A stretch of 64,000 bases of DNA. Source: Stomoxys calcitrans (lineage: Eukaryota; Arthropoda; Insecta; Diptera; Muscidae). A program made the position numbers and the translations under genes. The notes under the pieces are model-generated. The model was given only the letters and a program-made list of their open reading frames with translations, did no database searches and was not told where the DNA came from. Positions 1 to 11,433 of the stretch are shown here, piece by piece. The stretch's first letter is position 1. The number at the start of each line of letters is the position of its first letter. Location: positions 148,391,266 to 148,455,265 of the forward strand of contig NC_081555.1 in assembly GCF_963082655.1 (NCBI RefSeq), in the 5' to 3' direction.

Positions 1-361
1 ACGCCTTTTTACATGTATTTACAAAAAACCCCAAAATAATCCCAAATCCCCAAGATCTCGATCAAAATTGCAGCAAAAAGATTTTTAAGTTGAATATCAT
101 CAACAACCAGTGGAGATATTGTATACCTCAAGCGGAGGTTTACAATATCTATACAGAAAAAACAGAATATTGAAAATCCGACCACAAATGAAGATTTTGC
201 AGCCCCAACAATTTTTCGGAGTAACGAGGTGACAAAATTAAGGGGCCAGCCAAGAGGCGCCCGGACCACCTAGGGCCTTGAAATTTTGCACACAAACTCA
301 CTAACACCTTAGCTCTAACCGTTCCAAATTTCTCTAACCGTTCTTGCACAGCTTATTTTTT
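1..361. other. AT-rich stretch without recognisable gene
   Basis: No convincing coding signal is visible on either strand. The short open frames are low-complexity or shadow frames. The sequence may be the far 3' flank of the LINE fragment that begins near 362 on the minus strand, but I see no motif that proves this. Confidence 0.4.
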
Positions 362-1140
362 ATTAGTTTTTTCAAATCTCCCACTGTGCAACATCTCATC
401 TTCTCATGTCTTGCACATGCTATCGATTGCCGCACCGATTTCGCATAAGTGAGCTCGTAGTCCGATGTGTCCTGTTATGATATTGAAAGCTATACTGACT
501 TCCTTCTTACTTCTTTTCAGTAATAGCCTCGTCGTCTCACGATCCGGATATCCTCATAAGTCGTACTGACTGCACGAATTGGCAGTGAAGGCCAGAGAAC
601 TGCCAATTCGTCTGCTTTTCATTCACCTTGCTTCGTGGATTGTGCCTGCCTCAGAGGAGGCGTTAATCTCCTTCTTACACTCCAACACTCTTCGTGACCT
701 AACCGTCCTGGATGTAATCGACCTAAAGGCTAGTTTACTATCAGTAAAGATGTTCACAGCGACGTCCTCAGGCATTCCTTTATCGCCGGGATCTCTGCCT
801 GCAGGATCAAATTATGGTTAGGTAGTCTAAAACAAATCACCGTCTCTCAGGGCCACTATTTCCTCTAGATTTGATCCATCCGTGTAACATGATCTTCCAG
901 ATGGCAATATCAGAGTTCCGTCAATCCAAGACTGTGCCCCTGGCAAAAGTGTCTCGCACTTGACCTCAAGTGTCATTTCAGGTATCCGATAGGAAACCTC
1001 TTCTAATCCATCAGGGTTTCCTATCGTCGCCTCGATTATACAGCCATAGTATGACCTGTTAATATTGAGACCGGAAGGTCTAACCCAGTCATATGCTATC
1101 TGCAAGGCCCTTTCGACCAGCAAGGCAGAGGTTTGGATCC
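362..1140 (-). pseudogene. LINE ORF2 fragment, RNase H region (degraded)
   Basis: Read on the minus strand, residues around 870-900 give CYTDGS, the entry motif of the RNase H domain carried by I-group LINEs. It is preceded by a LPSGR-type linker and by text matching the linker of the copy at 36.8-37.9 kb. Downstream, 370-480 matches the C-terminal Cys/His tail region of that same copy. The frame is broken several times after about 830, so no complete RNase H survives. In an intact element this domain degrades the RNA strand during target-primed reverse transcription. It belongs with the RT piece at 1656-2227 and the linker at 3557-3899: together they are one minus-strand LINE cut by a mariner (1169-1655) and a family A element (2229-3556). 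Confidence 0.6.
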
Positions 1141-1168
1141 TTACCTCTTAGAAGTAAAGGGTGATTTT

Positions 1169-1655
1169 TTAGCTCATATCTTTTTGGCAACACTGGTTTA
1201 AACGGTTCACGCACGTTTTGTGTTTTGTTTCACTGTCAAAAATCTCCTGTTTGGTCTATAATTTTACCATGAATCGTCTTTCGAACGAATAACGCTTGCA
1301 AATTATTGAACTCTATTATCAAAATGCGTGCTCTGTTAGAAAGTTCATCGCGCGTTTCTTCCATTGAGCGACGAAGCTCATTTTTGGATCAATGGGTACG
1401 TAAATAAGTAAAATTGTCAATTTTGAAGTGAAGATCAGCCAGAAGCATGGCAAGAGCTACCAATGCATCCAGAAAAAGTCACAGTGTGATACGGTTTATG
1501 GGCTGGCTGGTTCATTGGCCCGTACTTCTTTAAAGACGATCCGAGTCATAACGTAATTGTGAGTGATTAGCGCTCTCGGAAGATGATATCCAACTTTTTG
1601 TTTTTGCCCAAAATGCAAGAGCTTGACTTGCATGACATATGGTTTTAACAAGGAC
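1169..1655 (+). mobile_element. Internally deleted DD41D-type mariner, 3' truncated
   Basis: It starts with the terminal sequence AAGGGTGATTTTT near 1160-1170, as in the copies at 11434 and 32718. A start such as MNRLSNE (with a stop just after) and RLQIIELYYQNACSVRK near 1269-1345 match the N-terminal helix-turn-helix of the mariner at 62.9-64.0 kb. The frame then jumps directly to the catalytic DEAHF motif near 1373, skipping most of the DNA-binding domain. Later text corresponds to the PEKxTVW, GxxIGPYFFKDD and MxFQQD parts of the transposase, with stops and substitutions. It ends near 1655 where LINE RT sequence resumes, with no second inverted end visible. It is non-functional. Confidence 0.7.
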
Positions 1656-2228
1656 CCCATCAACCCGGTGCTGGTTTAAAGATTGGATCAGTGTGTCGGT
1701 TCGCACATTGTTAAGGACACCCTTGATGTCAATGCATACCACCAATGTGGCGTCTTGGCATCAAAGGACTCTTCTATTTTATGCACTACCTAATGCACGG
1801 CAATCTCCAACGATCTTCCCCTTGAATTTGAGCAGTTCGCTGGATGTTCTACTCTTTATCATGGTGTCCACAATAGGTTCCATGATTCTGAGTAGAAAGG
1901 ACGTTAGGCTTATAGGTCTGTGGGCCTTTAATGTCGCATAACTTGCTTGCCGAGCTTGGGTATAAATACCACCCTTACCTCCAGCTAGACTTTCGGAGTA
2001 TATGAAAGTTTTAGGCACGTTGTGAAAATACAGGCCAGATGGGGCGCCAGATAGTTCGCCTCCTTCTGTAGTAAAGCCGGAAATATTCCATCACGTCTGG
2101 GTGACTTGAATGGTTTGAAGATCCTTAAGGCCTCTTCTGTCATAAATTCTGGTATAATAAGCCTTAAGCTGTCACATTATTCCAAGATTTCGTAAGTCCC
2201 GTCGTATCATATGGAAAATGAGTTTTTA
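1656..2228 (-). pseudogene. LINE ORF2 fragment, reverse transcriptase N-terminal half
   Basis: The minus-strand text contains FKPFKSP, ALLQKEANYLAP, then KAHRPISLTSFLL (near 1860-1930) and VVCIDIKGVLNNVRTDTLIQ (near 1660-1745). The last is the RT motif around the first catalytic aspartate (normally ..DIxGAFNN). Between the pieces the frame shifts. The central RT with the catalytic DD box is absent because the mariner at 1169-1655 occupies that place. The family resembles the I-group LINEs with RNase H. It is the same family as 36.7-38.5 kb, which preserves matching segments. Confidence 0.7.
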
Positions 2229-3556
2229 TACCCTCCACCACAGGATGGGCGTATACTAATTTCGCCATTCTGTTTGTAACTACTCAAAATATACGTCTGA
2301 GACCCCATAAAGAGTATATATTCTTGATCGTCGTGACATTTAATGCCGTTCTAGCCATGTCCGTCCGTCCGTCCGTCTGTCCGTCCGTCTGTCCGTCCGT
2401 CTGTCCGTCCGTCCGACCGTCCGTCTGTCCGTCCGTCTATCTGTCGAAAGCACGCTAACCTTTGAAGGTTGGGATTGTAAATGGGCCATATCGGTCCATG
2501 TTTTGATATAGCTGCCATACAAACCGATCTTGGGTATTGACTTCTTGAGCCTCTAGAGGGCGCAATTCTCTTCCGATTTGACTGAAATTTCGCACGTTGT
2601 GTCTTGATATCACTTCCAACAACTGTGCGAAGTATGGTACTAATCGGTATATTACCTGATATAGCTGCCATATAAACCGATCTTGGGTCTTGACTTCTTG
2701 AGGCTCTAGAGGACGCAATTCTTATCCGATTAAAATGAAATTTAGCACGACGTGTTTTGTTATGATACCCAACAACTGTACCATGTATGATTCGAATCGG
2801 TTCATAACCTGATATAGCTGCCATATAAACCGATCTTGGGTCTTGACTTCTTGAGCCACTAGGGGGCGCAATTCTTATCCGATTTGAATGAAATTTTGCA
2901 CGAAGTATTTTATCATGATTTCCAACAACTGTGCATAGTATGATTCAAATCGGTTCATAACCTGATATAGCTGTCATATAAACCGATTTGGGGACTTGAC
3001 TTCTTGAGCTTCTAGAGGGCGCAATTCCTATCCGATTTGGATGAAATTTTGCATGACATATATTACTATGCCTTTCAACCACTGTGCCAAATAAGGTTCA
3101 AATCGATTCATAACCTGATATAGCTGCCATATAAACCAATCTGGGATCTTGACTTCTTGAGCCTCTAGAGGTCGCAATGATTATCCGATTTGCCAGAAAT
3201 TTTGTACGACGCATCCTCTCATGACCATCAACATACGTGTTTATTATGATCTGAATCGGTCTATAGCCTGATACGATTTCCATATAAATCGATCTCTCTA
3301 TTTTACTTCTTGAGCCCCAAAGGGCGCAATTCTTATTCGAATTGAGTGACATTTTACACAGGTCACCAACATATAAACTAATTGTGGTCCGAACCGGACC
3401 ATATCTTGATATCGCTCTAATAGCAGATCAATTCTTTTCTTTCATCCTTTTTTTTGTCGAAGGAGAGATGCCGGGAAAAGAACTCGACAAAAGCGATCCA
3501 TGGTGAAGGGTTTATAAGATTCGACCCGGCCGAACTTAGCACGCTTTTACTTGTTA
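2229..3556 (+). mobile_element. Family A (DINE-1/HINE-like) element, apparently complete
   Basis: The 5' end is TATACCCTCCACCA followed by GGATGGGCGTATAC. A conserved block ends in AAGAGTATATATTCTTGATC, then comes a GTCC/GTCT microsatellite (2359-2440), then about six ~150-bp monomers containing CTTGACTTCTTGAGCC and GGGCGCAATTC. The 3' end has the hairpin CCCGGCCG followed by AACTTAGCACGCTTTTACTT. It sits inside the minus-strand LINE. The LINE reading resumes on both sides with no deletion I can see, so these are true element boundaries. Monomers vary by 5-15%. No protein is encoded; open frames through the monomers are repetitive shadows. Confidence 0.75.
2359..2443. repeat. GTCC/GTCT microsatellite within family A 5' region
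   Basis: An irregular tetranucleotide run of GTCC, GTCT and GACC units. The same block occurs at the same place in other family A copies (16725, 26834, 60477), so it is a structural part of the element. Confidence 0.9.
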
Positions 3557-3899
3557 TCAATAGCCTCAACATATTCGTCGGTGTCTCTGCTCTCACTCCC
3601 ATGTCGTCTACTAACGTTTCAGTTTTGACATGGGTTTTTGAGAGGATCTTTTTCTTCTTAGCGGCGTCATTACCGCTATCGACCTGTTGGGAGAAGAGCT
3701 TCCAGGAGGCACGTTTTGCCGCTCTGACAGTCTTATTGCATTCCTTTAGCCGTCTGTAGTACATATCCCAGTAATCTTCCACTTTTTTTACTAAATGCTC
3801 TGTTGTAAAGTCTGCTGACCTCTTTCCCAATATTGCGAATCTTCCTGATAATCCAGGGATTTTCTTGAGCCGACTTCCTTTTTCAAAGAGGAGACCCAA
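3557..3899 (-). pseudogene. LINE ORF2 fragment, linker between endonuclease and RT
   Basis: The minus strand encodes a basic segment with VRAAKRASWKLFSQQVDS and KKILSKTHVKTETLVDDMGV, followed by RAETPTNMLRLL. The same LSKTHVQTETLV...RAETTEGMLRLL text precedes the RT fragment at 38.0-38.5 kb, which fixes its identity as the pre-RT linker of the same LINE family. The family A element at 2229-3556 separates it from the RT piece it once adjoined. The upstream endonuclease is absent: beyond 3899 the sequence switches to degraded monomer repeat. Confidence 0.65.
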
Positions 3900-4240
3900 A
3901 AGAATTTTAAGAGATTGGTTTATATAAGAGCAGTATCAGGTTATGGATCGATTCGGATCAAATTCGATACAGATGTTGGAGGTCCATGATCGTGAAAAAA
4001 TTCTAACCCAATCGGATAGAAATTGCAGTCTCGAGCGACTCAAGAAGGCCTGAAATCTCGAGAGGATAGGTTTACTCGTTGGAAAGTAAACTTGCTTTCA
4101 ATAGACAAACGATTTGACATTAACTTAAAATCTCATGACGATCAAGATTCTATATATGTTATAATTTTTTTTAGGCACATATATGGCCGATATGAATCGG
4201 TATCATATTCAGCACTTGTATGGGGGATATAAATAAATAT
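3900..4240. repeat. Degenerate monomer repeat remnant
   Basis: Weak matches to the family A monomers in minus-strand orientation are visible, such as CAGGTTATGGATCGATTCGG and CTCAAGAAGGC near 3935-4045. No terminal hairpin or head block is recognisable. Confidence 0.5.
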
Positions 4241-5320
4241 CAATTTTCTTACTTTCACTTTCATACATTTATAGCATTTCTTCTTCAAAACGATTTTCCG
4301 ATTTTCCTTTGTCTGTTTTATATTTAATAAGCTACAATTGTCTTCACTGTCTCAACAAATGATAAGTTCACTGAAGAGTAAGAACCTTCAAGGGCAAAGT
4401 TTTCCCATTTTAAATCTTTAATTTAACAAACTTTTGTGCTATGCAATTGAAAACAAAATTCTTCTTACAATTCATTCCAGCTAAAGCGCTCGTTGCAGTT
4501 CTCTAAACACGCTTTTTTTCATTACAAACTTAACAAGCTCTCGACTGGCAAAGGCAAACACAAAGGCAAGCACAATGACAACATACAGCTTTTGTGTATA
4601 TGGGACAAGGTTATCCTTGCTTGCCATCTCCACGCCAAGCCAACCTCCTACAACACGGCAGGCAGCACCTGCATGTGATGGGAGTTACGCAAAGACTCGA
4701 TGACATTTCCGCAAAAACTTATTTCATAATTTTACGACTTGCTAGGTTTGCGGCGAAGGTAGTCGCTGTCGCTGTCTCTGTCGTCTGACATGGTGTGTCA
4801 GGAGGAAACTCTCAGTTCATGACACTTAACTCAGGTGAGCATAGCATGAGAGTGTAGCTCCTAAAATTTTCCACATAACAAAGACAATAACAATGTGGGG
4901 GGGGCTATAGAGCTGGCCAATAATTTTAAGCGGCATCATCACCATCATCATGCTTTTCTTTAGCAATGTCACCATGAAAGTGGAAAATGAGAACAGCCGC
5001 AGCGGGAGCCACAGCAACAACAACAACAATAAAGAGCATTTCGTGTCTGTTGATCATTTACATTTCGCATTTAACCATGTTTACATTTGAATGTAAACAA
5101 TTTCATGTATTTATTTATTGTATGTCTCTTGGTTTGGTTCCAACTCGCCATGGTTTGCCCCAATACCAAGTAAGTTGCTGCTGTTGGGCCTGTTATTTGT
5201 CATTGAACGTGGAAGGGTTGTTTGTACAAAAGGCATACATTTATAACACTTTCCGATGCCAGATGCTCAGAGGGATACAGTGTCAATAAAGAGAGATTTC
5301 AATTTTATAACTTAGTGCAT
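4241..5320. other. Non-repetitive AT-rich stretch, no gene recognised
   Basis: No ORF longer than about 100 codons, and none resembles a protein I know. Short CA/GT-rich and CAA-rich runs (5010-5030) and a poly-G tract near 4894 are present. It could be unique intergenic or intronic DNA. Confidence 0.4.
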
Positions 5321-7314
5321 TTTTTTTATACCCTCCACCATAGGATGGGGGTGTACTAATTTAGTCATTCTGTTTGTAACACCTCGAAATATGCATCTGA
5401 GACCCCATAAAGTATATATTGGCTTGCCCAAAAAGTAATTGCGGATTTTTCATATAGTCGGCGTTGACAAATTTTTTCACAGCTTGTGACTCTGTAATTG
5501 CATTATTTCTTCTGTCAGTTATCAGCTGTTAATTTTAGCTTGCTTTAGAAAAAAATTGTAAAAAAAGTATATTTGATTAAAGTTCATTCTAAGTTTTATT
5601 AAAAATGCATTTGCTTTTTTTTAAAAAATCCGCAATTACTTTTTGGGCAACCCAATATATTCTTGATCGTCATGTCATTTTAAGTCGATCTAGCCTGTCC
5701 GTCCGTCCGTCTGTCTGATGCCTATGCGTTTGAAATTTTTCACAAATACTTTTAATAGGTGTAGGTCAGTTTGGATTGTAAATGGGCCAAATCGGTCCAT
5801 GTTTTGATATATCTGTCATATAAATCGATGTTGGATCTTGACTTCTTGAGCCTATAGAGGGCGCAATTCTCATCCGACTTGACTGAAATTTTGCACGTAG
5901 TGTTTTGGTATCACTTCCAACAACTGTACTAAGTATAGTTGAAATCGGTTCATGTTTTGATATAGCTGCTATATAAACCGATCTTGGGTCTTGACTTCTT
6001 AAGCCTATAAAGGGCGCAATTCTCATCCGACTGGACTGAAATTTTTAACGTAGTGTTTTGGTATTACTTTCAACAACTGTGTTAAGTATGATTTAAATCC
6101 GTTTATAATCTGATATAGCTGTCATATAAACCGATGTTGGATCTTGACTTCTTGAGACAAGAGAGGGCGCAATTCTCATCCGATTTGACTGAAATTTTGC
6201 ACGTGGTGTTTTAGTATCACTTCCAACAACTGTGCTAAGTATGGTTCAAAGCGGTCCATGTTTTGATATAGCTGGTATATAAACTGATCTTGGGTCTTGA
6301 CTTCTTGAGCCTCTAGAGGGCGCAATTTTCATCAGATTTGACTGAAGTTTTGCACGTAGTGTTTTGGGTATTACTTACAGGTATGACATAATCTGGGGTA
6401 GCTGTCATATAAACCGATGTTAGATCTTGACTTCTTGAGCCTCTAGAGGGCGCAATTCCTATCCGATTTGGCTGAAATTTTGCATGACGTGTTTTCTTAT
6501 GACTTCCATTAACTGTGCTAGGTATGACGCAAATCGGTCTATGTTTTAATATAGCTGTCATATAAACCGATCTTGGGTCTTGACTTCTAGAGTCTCTAGA
6601 GGGCGCAATTCTTATCCGATTTGAAGGAATTTTGGCACGACGTGTTTTGTTATGATATCCATCAACTGTGAAAAGTATGGTTTAAATCGGTCCATGTTTT
6701 AATATAGCTGTCATATAAACCGATTTTGGGTCTTGACTTCTTGAGCCTCTAGAAAGTGCAATTCTTATCCGATTGGAATGATATTTTGCACGACTTGTTT
6801 TGTTATGATATCCAACAACTGTGTCAAGTTTGGTTTAAATCGGTACATTACCCAATATAGCTGCCATATAAACCGATCTGGAAGCTTGACTTCATGAGCC
6901 TCTAGAGGTCGCAATTCTCATCCTATTTGGCAGAAATTTTGTACAACGGCTTCTCTCATGACTTTCAACATACATGTCTTATATGGTCTGAACCGGTCTA
7001 CAACCTAATACAGCTCTACTATAAAACGATTTTCCTATTTTACTTTTTGAGCCCCTAAAGGGCGAAATCCTTATTCGATTTGAATGAAATTTTTCACAAT
7101 GACTTTTACTGTGGTCTCCAACATTCTTTCCATTATGATCCGAATCGGACCATAACTTGATAGAGCTCCAATAGCATAGCAATTCTTTTCTTTTGTCCTT
7201 TCCTTTCCATTGTTTGCCTAAAAAGAGACACCGGGAATAGAACTCGACAAATGCGATCCAAGGTGGAGGGTATATAAGATTCGGGCCGGCCGAACTTAGC
7301 ACGCTTTTACTGGT
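5321..7314 (+). mobile_element. Family A element, long copy, with MITE inserted in its head
   Basis: Head TATACCCTCCACCATAGGAT near 5326, conserved block interrupted at 5419-5655 by a MITE, GTCC microsatellite at 5697-5716, then about nine ~150-bp monomers, and a 3' end with a GGGCCGGCCG hairpin and AACTTAGCACGCTTTTACT ending near 7313. It is about 1.75 kb without the MITE, against 1.3 kb for the 2229 copy. Length variation is due to monomer number. Confidence 0.75.
5419..5655 (+). mobile_element. 236-bp mariner-type MITE
   Basis: The left end TTGGCTTGCCCAAAAAGTAA and the inverted right end ACTTTTTGGGCAACCCAA enclose ~170 bp of non-coding DNA. It is flanked by TA on both sides (5417-5418, 5656-5657). 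It interrupts the conserved block of a family A element whose halves read AGTATATA...TATATTCTTGATC. The ends resemble those I remember from mellifera-subfamily mariners; no transposase is encoded. Confidence 0.9.
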
Positions 7315-7370
7315 TTGTAGATAATTTTGATAACATTTGCTTTCCATACAAAATTTGGTTGACTAGTGTT

Positions 7371-9540
7371 ATACCCTACACCACCACTGTGGAACAGGGT
7401 ATTATAACTTTTTGCATTTGTTTGCAACGCTTGGAAGGAGAAGAGCTGGACCCATTGATAAGTATACCGGTCTGCTTAGAATCACTTCCTGATTCGATTT
7501 AGCTGTGTCTGTCTGTGTGTCCATGTATTCTTGTGATCAAGTTACAGGTCGCATTTATTGTCCGATTGTAATGAAATTTTGCACAAGTCTCTTTTTTGGC
7601 TCAAGAACGAACGCTATTGATTTTGAACAAAATCGGATCAGATTTAGATATAGCTCCCATATATATCTTTCATCCTCTTTCATATGGCCTTTTAAGGCTG
7701 GAGAAGCCAAAATTTTTGTCCGATCTTCACAAATTTTGGCGTGATGAGTTTAATTCACTGTCCTCATGTGTGTGCAAAATTTCATAAAGATCGGTTCAGA
7801 TTAAGACAGAGCTTCCATATATATCTTTCATCCGATGTGGACTTTTAAGGCTGTAGAAGCCACAATTTTGGTCCGATCTTCGCAAAATTTGGCATGGGGC
7901 GTTTTATTCCACGTCCTTATATGCGCACAAAATTTCATAAAAATCGGTTCAGATTTAGACATAGCTTCCATATATATCTTTCATCCGATGTGGACTTTTA
8001 AGGCTGTAGAAGCCACAATTTTGGTCCGATCTTTAAAAAATTTGGCGTAGGATGTTTTATTCCACATCTTCATATGTATGAAAAATTTCATAAAAATCGG
8101 TTCAGATATAGATATAGCTCCCATACATATCTTTCATCCGATATGGACTTTTAAGGCTGTAGAAGCCACAATTTTGGTCAGATCTTCACAAAATTTGGCA
8201 TGGGGCGTTTTATTCCACGTCCTCATATGCGCACAAAATTTCACAAAAATCGTTTCAGATTTAGGCATAGCTCCCATATATATCTTTCATCTGATTTGGA
8301 ATTTTATGGCTATAGCAGCCACAATTTTGGTCCGATCTTTACAAAATTTTGCACGAAGTGTTTTCTTTGAAGTTTCAATACGACTGCTAAATTCCATAAA
8401 AATCGGTTCAAATTTAGATATTGCACCTATATATATCTTTTATCCGATATGAAGTTTTAAGGCTGTAGCACCCACAATTTTGGTCCGATCTTTACCAAAT
8501 TTGGCATGTTGTGCTTGTTTTTGACGTCTTCATAGGTGTACAAAATTTTGTAAAAATCGGTTCAGATTTAGATATACTTCCCATATATAAAATTGGATGA
8601 CTTACAACAACTGTGCCAAGTATATCTGGTTATATAGCGTGGAATAAAACGCCCCATGCCAAATTTTGTGAAGATCTGACCAAAATTGTGGCTTCTACAG
8701 ACTTAAAAGTCCATATCGGATGAAAGATATGTATGGGAGCTATATTTAAATCTTGACCGATTTTGGCGAAATTTTGCACACATATGAGGATGTGGAATAA
8801 AACATCGTATGCCAAATTTTGTAAAGATTGGACCAAAATTGTGGCTTCTACAGCCTTAAAAGTCCACATCGGATGAAAGATATATATGGAAGCTCTGTCT
8901 TAATCTGAACCGATCTTTATGAAATTTTGCACACACATGAGGACAGTGAATTAAACTCATCACGCCAAAATTTGTGAAGATCAGACCAAAATTTTGGCTT
9001 CTACAGCCTTAAAAGGCCATATCGGATGAAAGATATATACGACAGCTATATCTAAATCTGATCCGATTTTGTTCAAAATCAATAGCGTTCGTTCTTGAGC
9101 CAAAGAAGAGACTTGTGCAAAATTTCATGACAATCGGACAATAAATTTGACCTGTAACTTGATCACAAGAATACATGGACACACAGACAGACACAGCTCC
9201 CATATAAACCCATCTCCCGATTTCAGTTCATAAGCCCCTGGAAGCCGCAGTTTTTGTCCGATTTGGCTGAAATTTTGCATGCAATGTTCGGTTATGACTT
9301 TCAACAACTGTGCTAAGTACGGTCCAAATCGGTCGTTAGCCTGATATAGCTCCCATATAAACCCATCTCCCGATTTCAGTTCTTAAGCCCCTGAAAGCCG
9401 CAATTTTTGTCCGATTTGGCTGAAATTTTGTATGCGGTGTTCGGTTATGAATTCCAACAACTGTGCCAAGTATGGTCCAAATCGGTCGTTAACCTGATAT
9501 AGCTCTCATATAAACCGATCTCCCGATTTCAGTTCTTAAG
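7371..9540. repeat. Family A-related element forming a large inverted repeat
   Basis: A head ATACCCTACACCACCACTGT...GGTATTATAAC at 7371-7420, a GTCTGT run at 7506-7520 and ~153-bp monomers (core ATATCTTTCATCCGATGTGG) run to about 8590. From about 8640 to 9197 the same blocks return in reverse complement, ending with the rc of the microsatellite block at 9175-9197. Monomers with CCCATATAAACCGATCTCCC continue to 9540. Open frames inside (for example 7835-8452) are in-phase monomer translations with no known protein. Confidence 0.7.
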
Positions 9541-10007
9541 CCTTTATCTTATTTTATTTTAAATATTATTTGAATTTGTTTTGAGCTACCCCGCTTTTTG
9601 CAAGGTAAGATTTTAAATTCTATTTTTACATTCAATTCAAATCCATTTATTGGTTAGAGTGTTTGACTAAAGCCTAACAATATTTACATCGTCATTCTTA
9701 TCCTTATTTTGCATTTTGTTATTGTTTGTTATTGCTTTTAGTATTATCAGAATTCAAATATTATTGCGAGTAATGAGGCGACAATGCTGGCGGCGCCTTG
9801 TACGATTTGTGTGTAAACGGAATTTCAAAGTTTACCTCATGAAAATTTTCATTTATTTGCAATGCTTGTGTCAAAATAAACACTGGCGATAAACTAGGCG
9901 AGAAAAAGGTCGTAGCTCATTGAATATACCAAACGCAACACAAGTTAAGCATGTAGGCTAAAAATAAAATTTTTCGGGAAAAATTTTTGTATATTAAAAA
10001 AAAACTA
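9541..10007. other. AT-rich stretch without gene
   Basis: No terminal motifs, coding signal or monomer matches are visible. Confidence 0.35.
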
Positions 10008-10565
10008 TCTTTTATATGAAAATTAATTTGTGTTTATTTGTAGGTTTGTTTGTTTGTTTGTGTGTTCCTTATAGACTCAGAAACGGCTGAACCGATTTTC
10101 TTGAAATTTTCACTGATGGTGCATAATGATCCCGTGCATAATAGGGTGCTACATTTTTCGTTATCTAAAGGGGGATCGGACTCTCCCCCTTACCCAAATT
10201 TTCAGAAAGGCAAGATCTCGGATATGGGTGGTGCGATTTAAGCGAAATTTTGTCTGCTCTCTTATAGTAACCTACAAACAAAAATTTGGTATCCAAATTT
10301 CGGATAGGGTATCTAGGGTGGGCGCCCCACACCAAAACCTACCAAATATATATATATATATATATATATACACCAATCACGACAATATGGGACTCAAATT
10401 AAAGGTATTTAAGAGTAGAAAACGCATCTGATATTCAATTGCCGGACCAAGTGTTTGAGGGACCTCCCCAAAACACCCCTAAATCGGACATATTTACTGA
10501 CCATGGCAATATGGGACTCATATGAAAGGTATTTGCGAATAAAATACGAATCTGATAGATGAAAA
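10008..10565 (+). mobile_element. Helitron-like element, 5' end, 3' truncated
   Basis: It begins A|TCTTTTATATGAAAATTAAT at 10008. This is followed by the T/G-rich TTTGTTTGTTTG stretch, GACTCAGAAACGGCTGAACC and GATTTTCTTGAAATTTTCAC, a 5' layout I recall from insect Helitrons. Repeats with GGACTCTCCCCCTTACCC, ACCAATCACGACAATATGGG and GACCATGGCAATATGGGACT follow. The 5' TC matches the copy whose end lies at 58643. The 3' end (CTAG, as at 44881 and 51855) is missing. A (TA)n run lies at 10347-10371. Confidence 0.7.
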
Positions 10566-10698
10566 GTCTGTTGTTTGATGAAAATGACTGCTGCTTAATT
10601 ATGAAGGGGATGTTAGAAAAAAAAAAATAGAACACATATGTAAATGTGTGTCTCAGTGGATGTTTATAATTACCACTGAATGTATACTCTTCATAACC

Positions 10699-11039
10699 TT
10701 TTTATACCCTACACCACTACTGTGGTACAGGGTATTATAACTTATTTGTAACACCCAGAAGAAAGAAAGATAGACCCATTGATAAGTATACGGATCGACT
10801 CAGAATCATTTCTGATTCGATTTGGCTATGTCCCTCTGTCTGTCTGTCTGTCCGTCCGTCCGTCTGTCAGTGTGTCCGTCCGTCTGTCTGTCTGTCCGTC
10901 CGTCTGTCCGTCCGTCTGTCTGCCCGTCTGTCTGTCCGTCTGTCTGTCTGTCCATCTGTCTGTCCGTCTGTCTGTCTGCCCGTCTGTCTGCCCGTCTGTC
11001 TGCCCGTCTGACTGTCCGTCTGTCTGTCTGTCCATGTTA
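10699..11039 (+). mobile_element. Head of family A-related element with long CTGT/CCGT microsatellite
   Basis: TATACCCTACACCACTACTG...GGTATTATAAC is the head seen at 7371. It runs into an expanded CTGT/CCGT tetranucleotide array (10827-11035), about 210 bp. All long ORFs here on both strands are translations of the tetranucleotide. The element is cut by the MITE at 11040. Confidence 0.75.
10827..11035. repeat. Expanded CTGT/CCGT microsatellite
   Basis: About fifty mixed four-base units (CTGT, CCGT, with CCAT/CTGC variants). Confidence 0.95.
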
Positions 11040-11242
11040 TTGGGTTGCCCAAAAAGTAATTGCGGATTTTTTAGAATGAACTTTAATCAAATATACTTTT
11101 TTACACTTTTTTCCAAAGCAAGCTAAAAGTAACAGCTGATAACTGACAGAAGAAAGAATGCAATTACAGAGTCACAAGCTGTAAAAAAATTTGTCAACGC
11201 CGACTATATGAAAAATCCGCAATTACTTTTTGGGCAACCCAA
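11040..11242 (-). mobile_element. MITE, 203-bp internally shortened copy
   Basis: TTGGGTTGCCCAAAAAGTAA at the left and the inverted end at 11225-11242, flanked by TA on both sides (11038-11039, 11243-11244). Relative to the 236-bp form it lacks about 32 bp just inside the left end. Its right end also forms the outer edge of the palindrome at 11219-12381. Confidence 0.9.
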
Positions 11243-11433
11243 TATTTTGTGTACAAAGTACAGGACGCAGTTTTCATCCGATAGACTTTAACTTTGGTAG
11301 AGTCATGTTTTTCGGCCTAGCAACGAAGCCTATTGAAATTGGAAAAAATCGGCTCAGATTTGGATATAACTCTCACAAATATGTTCGCCCGATTTGCAGT
11401 AATAATGCAATAAAATGGTCATTTATATATATA

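Noticed and set aside
2340..2824. Long minus-strand ORFs rich in RTDRRTDG and in AAISGYxPI repeats as a coding gene
   Set aside because: They are translations of the GTCC/GTCT microsatellite and of family A monomers; similar ORFs appear wherever monomers stay in phase (6313, 13772, 20621, 27409, 40940).
10779..11126. ORF of CLSVCPSVRPS repeats as a protein
   Set aside because: Pure tetranucleotide array; all six frames are open and none has other support.
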